A stretch of DNA of 7,609 nt from assembly GCA_017883125.1 (NCBI GenBank), contig JADGOD010000015.1:1-7609 (forward strand), written 5' to 3'. The position numbers and the translations under genes were made by a program. Source of the stretch: Acidimicrobiales bacterium. Lineage in GTDB: Bacteria > Actinomycetota > Acidimicrobiia > Acidimicrobiales > RAAP-2. Below are positions 1 to 5,622 of the stretch, piece by piece. The notes under the pieces are model-generated. The model was given only the letters and a program-made list of their open reading frames with translations, was not told the DNA's origin and made no database searches. Positions within the stretch are counted from its first letter, which is position 1, and each line of letters opens with the position of its first letter.

Positions 1-1
1 G

Positions 2-514
2 CCCCTAGGCGACGACTGCGTCCAACCGTCGTCGGTCGATCTTCACGTGGATAGGTACTTCCGGGTCTTCCGGAACCACACAGCGCGGGTCATCGACGTC
101 CGTGACGACCAAGAGGAGCTCACCGAGCTCATCGACGTCGGCCAGGACGCACCCTTCATCCTCCACCCCGGGGAGTTCGTCCTCGGCTCGACAGCCGAGC
201 GAGTCGCCCTGCCCGACGACCTCGTCGCCCGCCTCGAGGGCAAGTCCTCTCTCGGCCGTCTCGGCCTGCTGATCCACTCGACGGCCGGATTCGTCGATGC
301 CGGCTGGGACGGGCACCTCACGCTCGAGCTCTCCAACGTGGCGAATCTGCCCATCACCATCTACCCGGGCATGAAGATCGGCCAGATCAGCTTCTTCCAG
401 ATGACCACGGCCGCCGATCGGCCCTATGGCGCCGCTGGTCTCGGATCGAAGTACCGCGGACAGCGGGGCCCGACCCCGAGCCGCTACGCCGACAACTTCC
501 GCTCGCCCAAGTAA
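2..514 (+). CDS. dcd: dCTP deaminase (probably bifunctional dCTP deaminase/dUTPase), 5' end missing
   Basis: Dcd deaminates dCTP; in the mycobacterial-type branch the same enzyme also hydrolyses the product to dUMP, the precursor for dTMP synthesis. It is cytosolic and normally a homotrimer. The frame is open from base 2, and homologous sequence (VQPSSVDLHVDRYFRVFRN) precedes the GTG at 47, so that GTG is internal. 170 residues are visible and about 20 N-terminal residues lie outside the window (family about 190). Visible hallmarks are the LHPGEFVLGSTAE strand, the GKSSLGRLGLLIHSTAGFVDAGW core, LELSNVANLPI with the glutamate expected to be the catalytic base, PGMKIGQISF, and the C-terminal SKYRGQRGPTPSR segment that closes over the nucleotide. 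From memory, HSTAGF rather than the E. coli-type HVTAHR marks the bifunctional form. The Fe-S oxidoreductase gene starts 44 bp downstream on the same strand, so co-transcription is possible, but no functional link is evident. Confidence 0.95.
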   Translation, partial: PLGDDCVQPSSVDLHVDRYFRVFRNHTARVIDVRDDQEELTELIDVGQDAPFILHPGEFVLGSTAERVALPDDLVARLEGKSSLGRLGLLIHSTAGFVDAGWDGHLTLELSNVANLPITIYPGMKIGQISFFQMTTAADRPYGAAGLGSKYRGQRGPTPSRYADNFRSPK

Positions 515-558
515 CCGCTAGAACGTTCGCCGTCGTATTTCAGGAATAAGGAGCACCA

Positions 559-2625
559 GTGGCTGTTCGGATCATCCTCGGACTCGGAATCTCCCTTGTC
601 TGTTTCGCCATCGCGGGACGTCGGTTCTACTGGCTGAGCACGCTCATCCGGAGCGGAGCGCCCGCCAAGCGGCCGTTCCAGGGCTTCTCGAAGGCCGCCG
701 AGGCCGAGGTCATCGAGGTGGCCGGTCAGAAGAAGCTCCTCCAGTGGACGGTCCCCGGCCTGGCCCACTTCTTCACGATGTGGGGCTTCACGATCCTCCT
801 GCTCACGATCATCGAGGCCTACGGCGCCCTGTTCAACCGTGACTTCGCGATCCCCCTCATCGGCCACTCGTCGGCGATCGGCTTCATCGAGGACTTCTTC
901 GCCGTCGCCGTCCTGGTGTCGCTCTGTGTCTTCACCGTCATCCGGATCAAGAACTCCCCGCAGCGCAAGCAGCGCTCGAGCCGCTTCTACGGCTCCCACA
1001 CCGGTGCCGCGTGGCTCGTCCTCGCCCTGATCTCGCTCGTCATCATCACCCTGCTCCTCTACCGGGCCGCTCAGCAGAACACCGGGCACTTCCCGTTCCA
1101 GGACGACTGGTGGGCGTTCGCCTCGATGGGGGTGGCCAAGGTCCTCCACCCACTGGGCACCGGGGTCAACAGCGTGCTTGAGACGGTCTTCCTGATCGCC
1201 AACGTGGCCGTGATCGCCGGCTTCATGGTCTTCGTCTCGTACTCGAAGCACCTCCACATCTTCCTGGCCCCGGTCAACGTCGGCACCTCTCGTCGGCCAC
1301 GGGCGCTCGGCGGGCTGGACAAGACCCCCGACATGGACATGGAGAACGTCACCGAGGACACCGTCTTCGGCGTCGGCAAGATCGAGGATTTCACCTGGAA
1401 GCAGATGCTCGACTTCGCCACGTGCACCGAGTGCGGCCGCTGCCAGTCGGTCTGCCCGGCGTGGAACACCGACAAGCCGCTGAGCCCCAAGCTCCTGATC
1501 ATGGGCCTGCGCGACAACATGTTCGCCTCGGCCGACCGGCTGCTCTCGGCGGGCTCCGAGGAGGCCGCCGAGGTCGAGACGCTGGTCCCCTCAGTGATCG
1601 ACCCCGACGTCCTGTGGAGCTGCACGACGTGCGGAGCCTGCGTCGAGGAGTGCCCGGTCGACATCGAGCACGTCGACGCCATCGTCGACATGCGCCGCTA
1701 CGAGGTCCTCATGGAGTCCCGCTTCCCCCAGGAGGCGAACCTCTTCCTCCGCAACATCGAGAACCAGGGCGACCCCTGGGGCCTCGGCGGTGCCAAGCGG
1801 ACCGAGTGGCTCGATGCCCTCGACTTCGACGTCCCGATCATCTCTGGCGAGATCCCCGATGACATTGAGTACCTCTACTGGGTCGGATGCGCCGGAGCGC
1901 TCGACGACCGCGGCAAGAAGCAGGCGCAGTCGACGGCGCGCATGCTCAAGCGCGCCGGGGTCACCTTCGGCATCCTCGGTCCCAAGGAGTCCTGCACCGG
2001 TGACCCCGCTCGTCGCTTCGGCAACGAGTACCTCTTCCAAGAGGTTGCCAAGGCCAACATCGAGACGCTGCACGAGGCGAAGGTCACCAAGATCGTCGCC
2101 ACGTGCCCCCACTGCTTCAACACCATTAAGAACGAGTACTCGGCTCTCGGTGGCGAGTTCGAGGTGATCCACCACGCCGAGCTCCTGGCCCACCTCGTCA
2201 CCGAGGGCAAGCTCGCTCCCGGTGGTGGCTACAAGGGCACCGTCACCTACCACGACCCCTGCTACCTGGGCCGCCACAACCGGGTCTTCGACGAGCCCCG
2301 CACGGTGCTCGACGCCATCCCCGGGGTCACCCAGGTCGAGATGGGTCGCTGTCGTGAGAAGGGCTTCTGCTGCGGTGCCGGTGGAGCGCGCATGTGGATG
2401 GAGGAGAACATCGGCAAGCGCGTCAACATGGAGCGCACCGAGGAGGCCCTCGGGACCGGCGCCGACATCGTGTCGACGGCGTGCCCGTTCTGCATGATCA
2501 TGCTCGACGACGCCGTCCAGGCCAGCGGCAGGGGCGACGAGGTCCGGGTCATGGACATCTCCCAGGTGGTCGAGCAGTCGCTCCTCACCAGCGCGGCGCC
2601 CGCCCCGGCGACCGACGAGGCTTAG
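559..2625 (+). CDS. Membrane-bound Fe-S oxidoreductase with NarI-like membrane domain, two [4Fe-4S] motifs and two CCG domains (EtfD/HdrD-like)
   Basis: 688 aa. The N-terminal third is a membrane domain with about five hydrophobic segments (near residues 4-20, 67-91, 106-128, 149-168 and 208-228). Histidines at H70, H231 and H233 could be haem ligands, as in NarI-type cytochromes. Next come two 4Fe-4S ferredoxin motifs, C289xxCxxCxxxCP and C355xxCxxCxxxCP. Two cysteine-rich (CCG, HdrB/D-like) domains follow: C444 with C479 and C516PHC519, then C568 with C604-C605-G and C642PFC645. This architecture and signatures such as YHDPCYLGRHN and GFCCGAGGARMWMEE match M. tuberculosis Rv0338c, reported as EtfD, which passes electrons from electron-transfer flavoprotein to the quinone pool during fatty-acid oxidation. 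That role here is inferred by family. No etfAB is in the window. The GTG start is fixed by an in-frame TAA at 547-549 and an AAGGAG Shine-Dalgarno at 548-553. The first CCG domain reads ESCTGD rather than CCG. A lactate/glycolate-type or HdrD-type oxidoreductase is the main alternative. Confidence 0.88.
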   Translation: MAVRIILGLGISLVCFAIAGRRFYWLSTLIRSGAPAKRPFQGFSKAAEAEVIEVAGQKKLLQWTVPGLAHFFTMWGFTILLLTIIEAYGALFNRDFAIPLIGHSSAIGFIEDFFAVAVLVSLCVFTVIRIKNSPQRKQRSSRFYGSHTGAAWLVLALISLVIITLLLYRAAQQNTGHFPFQDDWWAFASMGVAKVLHPLGTGVNSVLETVFLIANVAVIAGFMVFVSYSKHLHIFLAPVNVGTSRRPRALGGLDKTPDMDMENVTEDTVFGVGKIEDFTWKQMLDFATCTECGRCQSVCPAWNTDKPLSPKLLIMGLRDNMFASADRLLSAGSEEAAEVETLVPSVIDPDVLWSCTTCGACVEECPVDIEHVDAIVDMRRYEVLMESRFPQEANLFLRNIENQGDPWGLGGAKRTEWLDALDFDVPIISGEIPDDIEYLYWVGCAGALDDRGKKQAQSTARMLKRAGVTFGILGPKESCTGDPARRFGNEYLFQEVAKANIETLHEAKVTKIVATCPHCFNTIKNEYSALGGEFEVIHHAELLAHLVTEGKLAPGGGYKGTVTYHDPCYLGRHNRVFDEPRTVLDAIPGVTQVEMGRCREKGFCCGAGGARMWMEENIGKRVNMERTEEALGTGADIVSTACPFCMIMLDDAVQASGRGDEVRVMDISQVVEQSLLTSAAPAPATDEA

Positions 2626-2643
2626 AGGTCCGGCGAGGTCGAT

Positions 2644-2670
2644 CCGCTCCCGGTCAGATCCGGGGAGCGG
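2644..2670 (+). terminator. Hairpin downstream of the Fe-S oxidoreductase gene
   Basis: Perfect 8-bp inverted repeat: CCGCTCCC at 2644-2651 and GGGAGCGG at 2663-2670, with an 11-nt loop. It begins 19 nt after the stop of the + strand gene. No U-tract follows, which is common for GC-rich actinobacterial terminators. Its position between convergent genes supports a terminator role; efficiency cannot be judged from sequence. Confidence 0.5.
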
Positions 2671-2697
2671 CGTCGTTCAGGCTCGGCCGGCGCCGGG

Positions 2698-2719
2698 CGA
2701 GGTCACCGAGGAGACCTCG
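2698..2719 (-). terminator. Hairpin downstream of the minus-strand oxidoreductase gene
   Basis: Perfect 7-bp inverted repeat: CGAGGTC at 2698-2704 and GACCTCG at 2713-2719, with an 8-nt loop. On the minus strand it starts 4 nt past the TGA stop at 2724-2726, the expected position for the terminator of that two-gene unit. A 10-bp GC palindrome (CCGGCGCCGG, 2687-2696) lies directly beyond it. There is no U-tract. Confidence 0.45.
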
Positions 2720-2723
2720 ATGC

Positions 2724-3143
2724 TCACGAGCCCCAGAGGCCGTAGGCATGCGTCGGTGTGAGCCGGGCGACCAGACGTCGGTCGTCGACCATGGCGCTGC
2801 GGTAGGCCGCCCAGTCGTCGTGCTCGCCCTCGAGGGAGCGATACAGATCGACGAGCTCATCGGCCGTCTCGTCGGTCGGAGAGGTCGTCACACCGCTGAG
2901 GGTGACGTCTCCTTCGAGCACGACGTAGTGGAAGAAGTCGTCGCCCGGCACCCAGAGCGAAGCGTGCGGATCGCGTCGCAGGTTGGCCACCTTGGCCCGG
3001 GTGTCGGTCACCGAGATCGAGACGACCCCGTCGGTGACGGCGTAGAAGATGTTCGAGAGCTGTGGTCGTCCATCGCTCTTGATGGTGACGAGGACGCCCT
3101 TGCGGTCGCTCGCCGCATGGCCGAGGGCCTCGGAGAGCTCCAC
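2724..3143 (-). CDS. PPOX-class F420-dependent oxidoreductase (Rv1155-like)
   Basis: 139 aa, with the single split-barrel fold of the pyridoxamine 5'-phosphate oxidase-like superfamily. Characteristic segments of the F420-binding, Rv1155-type branch are visible: GVLVTIKSDGRPQLSNI (residues 16-32), TRAKVANLRRDPHASL (48-63, with R49 and K51 in the deazaflavin phosphate-binding position), GEHDDW (106-111) and the C-terminal RRLVARLTPTHAYGL. Such proteins are small cytosolic homodimers that reduce varied substrates with F420H2; the physiological substrate is unknown. Length matches the family (about 140-150 aa). The start is a GTG 2 nt after the stop of the cyclic-nucleotide-binding gene, with no good Shine-Dalgarno of its own, so translational coupling is likely. 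FMN as cofactor remains possible because some PPOX-fold relatives use it. F420 use implies that the host makes F420, which fits Actinomycetota. Confidence 0.87.
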   Translation of the reverse strand: MELSEALGHAASDRKGVLVTIKSDGRPQLSNIFYAVTDGVVSISVTDTRAKVANLRRDPHASLWVPGDDFFHYVVLEGDVTLSGVTTSPTDETADELVDLYRSLEGEHDDWAAYRSAMVDDRRLVARLTPTHAYGLWGS

Positions 3144-3145
3144 GC

Positions 3146-3568
3146 CTAGTGGACGGCCTTGGCGTCCTGCTCGCGCATCCGGGCGGCCATGGCGCTGATG
3201 AGCTTGCGCGAGAGGGTCGGGATGGTGTCGAGCAGGCCGTTGAACTGGCGCTGGCCGATGACGAGCAGCTCCATCTCGGTCTTCGAGACCACCGTGGCGT
3301 TGCGAGGCCGGCGGTCGAGGAGCGAGAGCTCTCCGAAGTGCTGGCCGGTGGTCAGCGTGGCGACCTGGCGCCCCTTGCGCTGGACCGAGGCGGTCCCCGA
3401 GACGATCAGGTAGAGCTCTCGTCCGATCGTCCCCTCTCTGACGAGCTCCCGGCCTGCGGGGACCGTCACGGCGTCAGCCATGGATGAGATGGACTTGATC
3501 TCCTTGGCCGAGCACTCCGAGAAGAGCCAGATCGAAGCGATGTTCTTGTCTTTGGAGCTTTGTGCCAT
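3146..3568 (-). CDS. Stand-alone cyclic nucleotide-binding domain protein (Crp-like, no HTH)
   Basis: 140 aa made almost entirely of one cNMP-binding beta-roll. The phosphate-binding cassette is recognisable at residues 75-92: F78-G79-E80-L81 followed by R89-N90-A91-T92, matching the FGEL...PRxAT pattern, with E80 and R89 in the ribose- and phosphate-contacting positions. An IVSGTASVQ strand (55-63) precedes it, and a C-terminal helix (about 119-136) follows. There is no room for a helix-turn-helix, so it is not a complete Crp/Fnr transcription factor. It may act as a protein-protein switch or ligand sensor; I cannot assign a partner. N90 replaces the usual small residue after the arginine. 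The ATG lacks a Shine-Dalgarno but has TACGCT 7 nt upstream, suggesting a leaderless transcript. The F420-type oxidoreductase gene follows after 2 nt, so the two are likely co-expressed. The gene diverges from amt. Confidence 0.82.
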   Translation of the reverse strand: MAQSSKDKNIASIWLFSECSAKEIKSISSMADAVTVPAGRELVREGTIGRELYLIVSGTASVQRKGRQVATLTTGQHFGELSLLDRRPRNATVVSKTEMELLVIGQRQFNGLLDTIPTLSRKLISAMAARMREQDAKAVH

Positions 3569-3575
3569 GAACGAA

Positions 3576-3581
3576 AGCGTA
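3576..3581 (-). promoter_or_regulatory. Putative leaderless -10 element for the cNMP-binding gene
   Basis: On the minus strand, TACGCT (fits TAnnnT) ends exactly 7 nt before the ATG at 3568. This would put transcription start at or next to the A of the ATG. No Shine-Dalgarno is present in between (the 7 nt read TTCGTTC). No convincing -35 is visible. The region where a -35 would sit (about 3598-3605) overlaps the GlnR-like boxes. Confidence 0.45.
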
Positions 3582-3593
3582 TCGGTCTCTCAG

Positions 3594-3631
3594 TTCACGT
3601 GCTTGTAACAGTGGCGGAACAGTCGGGAAAT
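3594..3631 (+). promoter_or_regulatory. GlnR-like operator: four pentamer boxes at 11-bp spacing
   Basis: Four boxes separated by exactly 6 nt each: TTCAC (3594-3598), GTAAC (3605-3609), GGAAC (3616-3620) and GAAAT (3627-3631). The actinobacterial GlnR consensus is gTnAC-n6-GaAAC, often repeated in tandem. The central pair GTAAC-n6-GGAAC matches all informative positions but one; the outer boxes have one mismatch each. The array ends 10 bp before a candidate amt -10 (3642-3647), a suitable place for activation of amt-glnK under nitrogen limitation, the classical GlnR target. It also reaches the likely -35 region of the divergent cNMP-binding gene. GlnR itself is not in the window. Confidence 0.6.
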
Positions 3632-3641
3632 CCTGGGTCTC

Positions 3642-3647
3642 CATACT
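3642..3647 (+). promoter_or_regulatory. Candidate -10 element of the amt-glnK promoter
   Basis: CATACT lies 10 bp downstream of the GlnR-like array. It lacks a recognisable -35, which would fit a promoter that depends on an activator. Transcription would start near 3654 and leave a leader of about 87 nt before the GTG of amt. Confidence 0.35.
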
Positions 3648-3671
3648 CGGAACTGCACAGGTTGGAGAAGT

Positions 3672-3704
3672 GGTGGGGCTCGTCATTGCGACGCGCCAGC
3701 CACC
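3672..3704 (+). other. Possible hairpin in the amt leader
   Basis: GGTGG (3672-3676) can pair with CCACC (3700-3704) and CT (3679-3680) with AG (3698-3699). Inside, CGTC (3681-3684) can pair with GACG (3690-3693) around a 5-nt loop. The structure is imperfect, with a GG bulge and an asymmetric internal loop. It ends 36 nt before the amt start. It does not match a riboswitch I know and may be chance in GC-rich DNA. Confidence 0.25.
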
Positions 3705-3740
3705 GACACCGACGAGGAAACCCGAGAGGAGTGAGGAACC

Positions 3741-5141
3741 GTGCTGGAAGCAGTCACGAATATTCCATATCCAGGTTGGCTGAACCCAGGTGACAACACC
3801 TGGCAGCTGACCGCAGCCACATTGGTGGGCTTGATGAGCCTGCCTGGGATCGCCGTGCTCTACGGCGGTCTCATGCAGCGCAAGTGGGTCGTGAACACCA
3901 TGCTGATGGCCTTCTCGGGCTTCAGCCTGGTGATCCTGGTCTGGGTGCTGTGGGGCTACAAGATGGGCTTCGGTCCGCAAGCCAACCTGGGAGCGAAGGG
4001 CTCGTTCTGGTCGGGATTGGTCGGCCACCCGAGCCCGATCACCTCACCCGCCGTCTCACAGGGCCAAGCGGTCTCGGGGGCTAACACCCTGATCCCGTTC
4101 CACTACCCGACATCGACGTTGGCCTACTTCCAGCTGGTCTTCGCCGCGATCACGCCGCTCCTGTTCATGGGCTCCCTGCTCGGTCGGTTCAAGTTCAAGG
4201 CGTGGCTGCTGTTCGTCCCGCTGTGGATCACCTTCGTCTACACCGTGAACGCGTCACTGCTCTGGGGTGGTGGCTTCTTCGCTCAGAAGGGGGCCGTCGA
4301 CTACTCCGGTGGGTACGTCATCCACCTCGCAGCCGGCGTCACCGGGTTCGTGGGTGCGGCCATCGTCGGACCCCGCCTCATGCGGGACAAGTCGCACGCC
4401 CTTCCCAACAACCTCATGATGGTGGCCGTCGGCTCCGGGATCCTGTGGTTGGGCTGGAACGGCTTCAACGGCGGCGACCCGTTCTACTCCGGCATCGACG
4501 CAGCCTCGGCGGTGTTGAACACCAACATCGCCACGGCCACGGCCCTGCTGACCTGGATGGTCTTCGACATGCTCTTCTCCAAGGAGCACAAGCCGACGTT
4601 CCTGGGTGCGATCAACGGGATGATCTGCGGGCTGGTCGGCATCACGCCATCGGCTGGCTGGGTGAACGGCACCGGAGCGATCTACGTCGGTCTCCTCTGT
4701 GCAGCAATCGTCTGGGTCGCCTGGAACTTCCTCTCCAAGGTCCGTCCGTTCTCCAAGGTCGATGACACCCTCGGGGTCGTCTACACCCACGGGATCGCTG
4801 GTCTTGTTGGAGGACTCCTCGTCGGCCTGCTGGCTGATCCGGGCATGATCGAATACGGCGTGGCCGGGAAGACCTACGACGCTGCGGGCTCCTTCAGCGT
4901 CGGAGGTTGGTTCTACACCGGATCGTTCCACCAGCTGTGGGAGCAGTTCCTCGCCGCATCCTGGATCATCGGTTACACGGCGATCGTCAGTGCGATCTTG
5001 TTCTACATCGTCAAGTTCGTCTGCCGTGGCCTGCGGGAGAAGGATGAGGTCCTCGAGGTCGGAGACCTGGCCATCCATGATGAGGAGGCGTACCCCCGTG
5101 AGACCTTCGCCGAGCGGGTCACCTCGCTGTCGAGGTCCTAG
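3741..5141 (+). CDS. amt: Ammonium transporter, Amt/MEP/Rh family
   Basis: 466 aa integral membrane protein, expected to form a trimer with 11 transmembrane helices per chain and to take up ammonium. The first about 20 residues (PGWLNPGDNTWQLTAA) are the usual external start of Amt proteins without a cleaved signal. Pore residues, aligned by eye to E. coli AmtB: F130 and F134 (F103/F107, the phenylalanine gate), W175 (W148), D187 (D160), twin histidines H195 and H350 (H168/H318) and F242 (F215). The AmtB S219 position reads D246 within GWNGFNGGDP. The cytoplasmic tail contains GLREKDEVLEVGDLAIHDEEAYP, the conserved region that docks PII. The GTG start is the first possible one because an in-frame TGA sits at 3732-3734; AGAGGAG at 3725-3731 and GAGGA at 3733-3737 are candidate Shine-Dalgarno sequences. 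glnK follows 62 nt downstream, the standard Amt-PII pairing. Upstream GlnR-like boxes suggest induction at low nitrogen. Confidence 0.97.
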   Translation: MLEAVTNIPYPGWLNPGDNTWQLTAATLVGLMSLPGIAVLYGGLMQRKWVVNTMLMAFSGFSLVILVWVLWGYKMGFGPQANLGAKGSFWSGLVGHPSPITSPAVSQGQAVSGANTLIPFHYPTSTLAYFQLVFAAITPLLFMGSLLGRFKFKAWLLFVPLWITFVYTVNASLLWGGGFFAQKGAVDYSGGYVIHLAAGVTGFVGAAIVGPRLMRDKSHALPNNLMMVAVGSGILWLGWNGFNGGDPFYSGIDAASAVLNTNIATATALLTWMVFDMLFSKEHKPTFLGAINGMICGLVGITPSAGWVNGTGAIYVGLLCAAIVWVAWNFLSKVRPFSKVDDTLGVVYTHGIAGLVGGLLVGLLADPGMIEYGVAGKTYDAAGSFSVGGWFYTGSFHQLWEQFLAASWIIGYTAIVSAILFYIVKFVCRGLREKDEVLEVGDLAIHDEEAYPRETFAERVTSLSRS

Positions 5142-5203
5142 ATGTCGAACCATCGAGAACCCAACGACAGCGCATCTATCACCCATCAGAGAGGAGTTCG
5201 TCC

Positions 5204-5542
5204 ATGAAGTTGGTCATCGCAGTCATCAAGCCCTTCAAGCTCGATGATGTCAAGGAGAAGCTGAAGACCCTTGGAGTGAGCGGCATGACGCTCACTGAAG
5301 TCCAGGGCTTCGGCCGTCAGCGTGGGCACACCGAGGTGTATCGAGGAGCGGAGTACGAGGTGGACTTCGTCCCCAAGCTCCGCATCGAGATCCTCGTTGA
5401 CGACTCCAACGCCGCCGAGATCGTCGATGGGATCGTCGAGTCGGCCGCCACCGGGAAGATTGGTGACGGCAAGGTGTGGGTCATCCCCGTCGAGACAGCG
5501 GTCCGAGTCCGCACCGGGGAACGAGGGGCGGACGCGCTCTAG
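5204..5542 (+). CDS. glnK: Nitrogen regulatory protein PII (GlnK)
   Basis: 112 aa, the full family length. PII proteins are cytosolic trimers that sense 2-oxoglutarate and ATP/ADP; the GlnK type plugs its partner Amt channel when nitrogen is plentiful. Visible are the KLVIAVIKPFKLDDVK N-terminus, the EVQGFGRQRGH segment at the 2-oxoglutarate/ATP site, the T-loop RGAEYEVDFVPK with the modifiable Y51, and the B-loop TGKIGDGKVWVIPVE. In Actinomycetota Y51 is adenylylated by the GlnD homologue (in enterics it is uridylylated). ATG is preceded by AGAGGAG (5190-5196) with 7-nt spacing, an excellent Shine-Dalgarno. It lies 62 nt after amt with no sign of its own promoter, so it is probably co-transcribed. 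Unlike the common amt-glnK-glnD arrangement of this phylum, no glnD follows; a strong hairpin and a converging gene come next. Confidence 0.97.
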   Translation: MKLVIAVIKPFKLDDVKEKLKTLGVSGMTLTEVQGFGRQRGHTEVYRGAEYEVDFVPKLRIEILVDDSNAAEIVDGIVESAATGKIGDGKVWVIPVETAVRVRTGERGADAL

Positions 5543-5570
5543 GGAGCAGAGCGTCACCGTCACCGTCTCT

Positions 5571-5622
5571 GAGACGCCGCCGCCTGGGTCTGCCATCGAG
5601 CAGGCTCGGGTGGTGGCGTCTC
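5571..5622 (+). terminator. Strong hairpin between glnK and gpmA, probably bidirectional
   Basis: Arms 5571-5584 (GAGACGCCGCCGCC) and 5609-5622 (GGTGGTGGCGTCTC) pair over 14 bp: 12 Watson-Crick pairs and two G-U pairs when read on +. The loop is 24 nt and contains a small inner stem (CTGC/GCAG). It begins 28 nt after the glnK stop and ends 31 bp from the gpmA stop, so it can serve both converging units. There is no U-tract. CGTCTC at 5564-5569 just upstream could compete for the left arm. Confidence 0.65.

Noticed and set aside
47..514. GTG at 47 as the true start of dcd
   Set aside because: Homologous Dcd sequence continues upstream in the same frame to base 2, so this GTG encodes an internal valine.
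521..528. GAACGTTC palindrome between dcd and the Fe-S gene as a LexA (SOS) box
   Set aside because: The actinobacterial SOS box has GAAC and GTTC separated by 4 nt; here they abut. An 8-bp palindrome is expected by chance.
484..1257. 257-codon open frame on the minus strand opposite the Fe-S oxidoreductase gene
   Set aside because: The translation is rich in Asp, Glu, Arg and Gly without domain signatures, typical of the antisense frame of a GC-rich gene. The + strand frame has clear conserved motifs.
2394..3149. 251-codon open frame on + spanning the tail-to-tail gap
   Set aside because: It overlaps the end of the Fe-S oxidoreductase gene and the whole F420-type oxidoreductase in other frames, has arginine-rich low-complexity composition, and crosses both hairpins.
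3560..3793. 77-codon open frame covering the amt upstream region
   Set aside because: It overlaps the control elements and the start of amt, lacks a ribosome site and has no recognisable domain.
4254..5186. 310-codon open frame on the minus strand opposite amt
   Set aside because: Antisense shadow of amt: no recognisable domain, biased composition, and every conserved Amt residue lies on the + strand.
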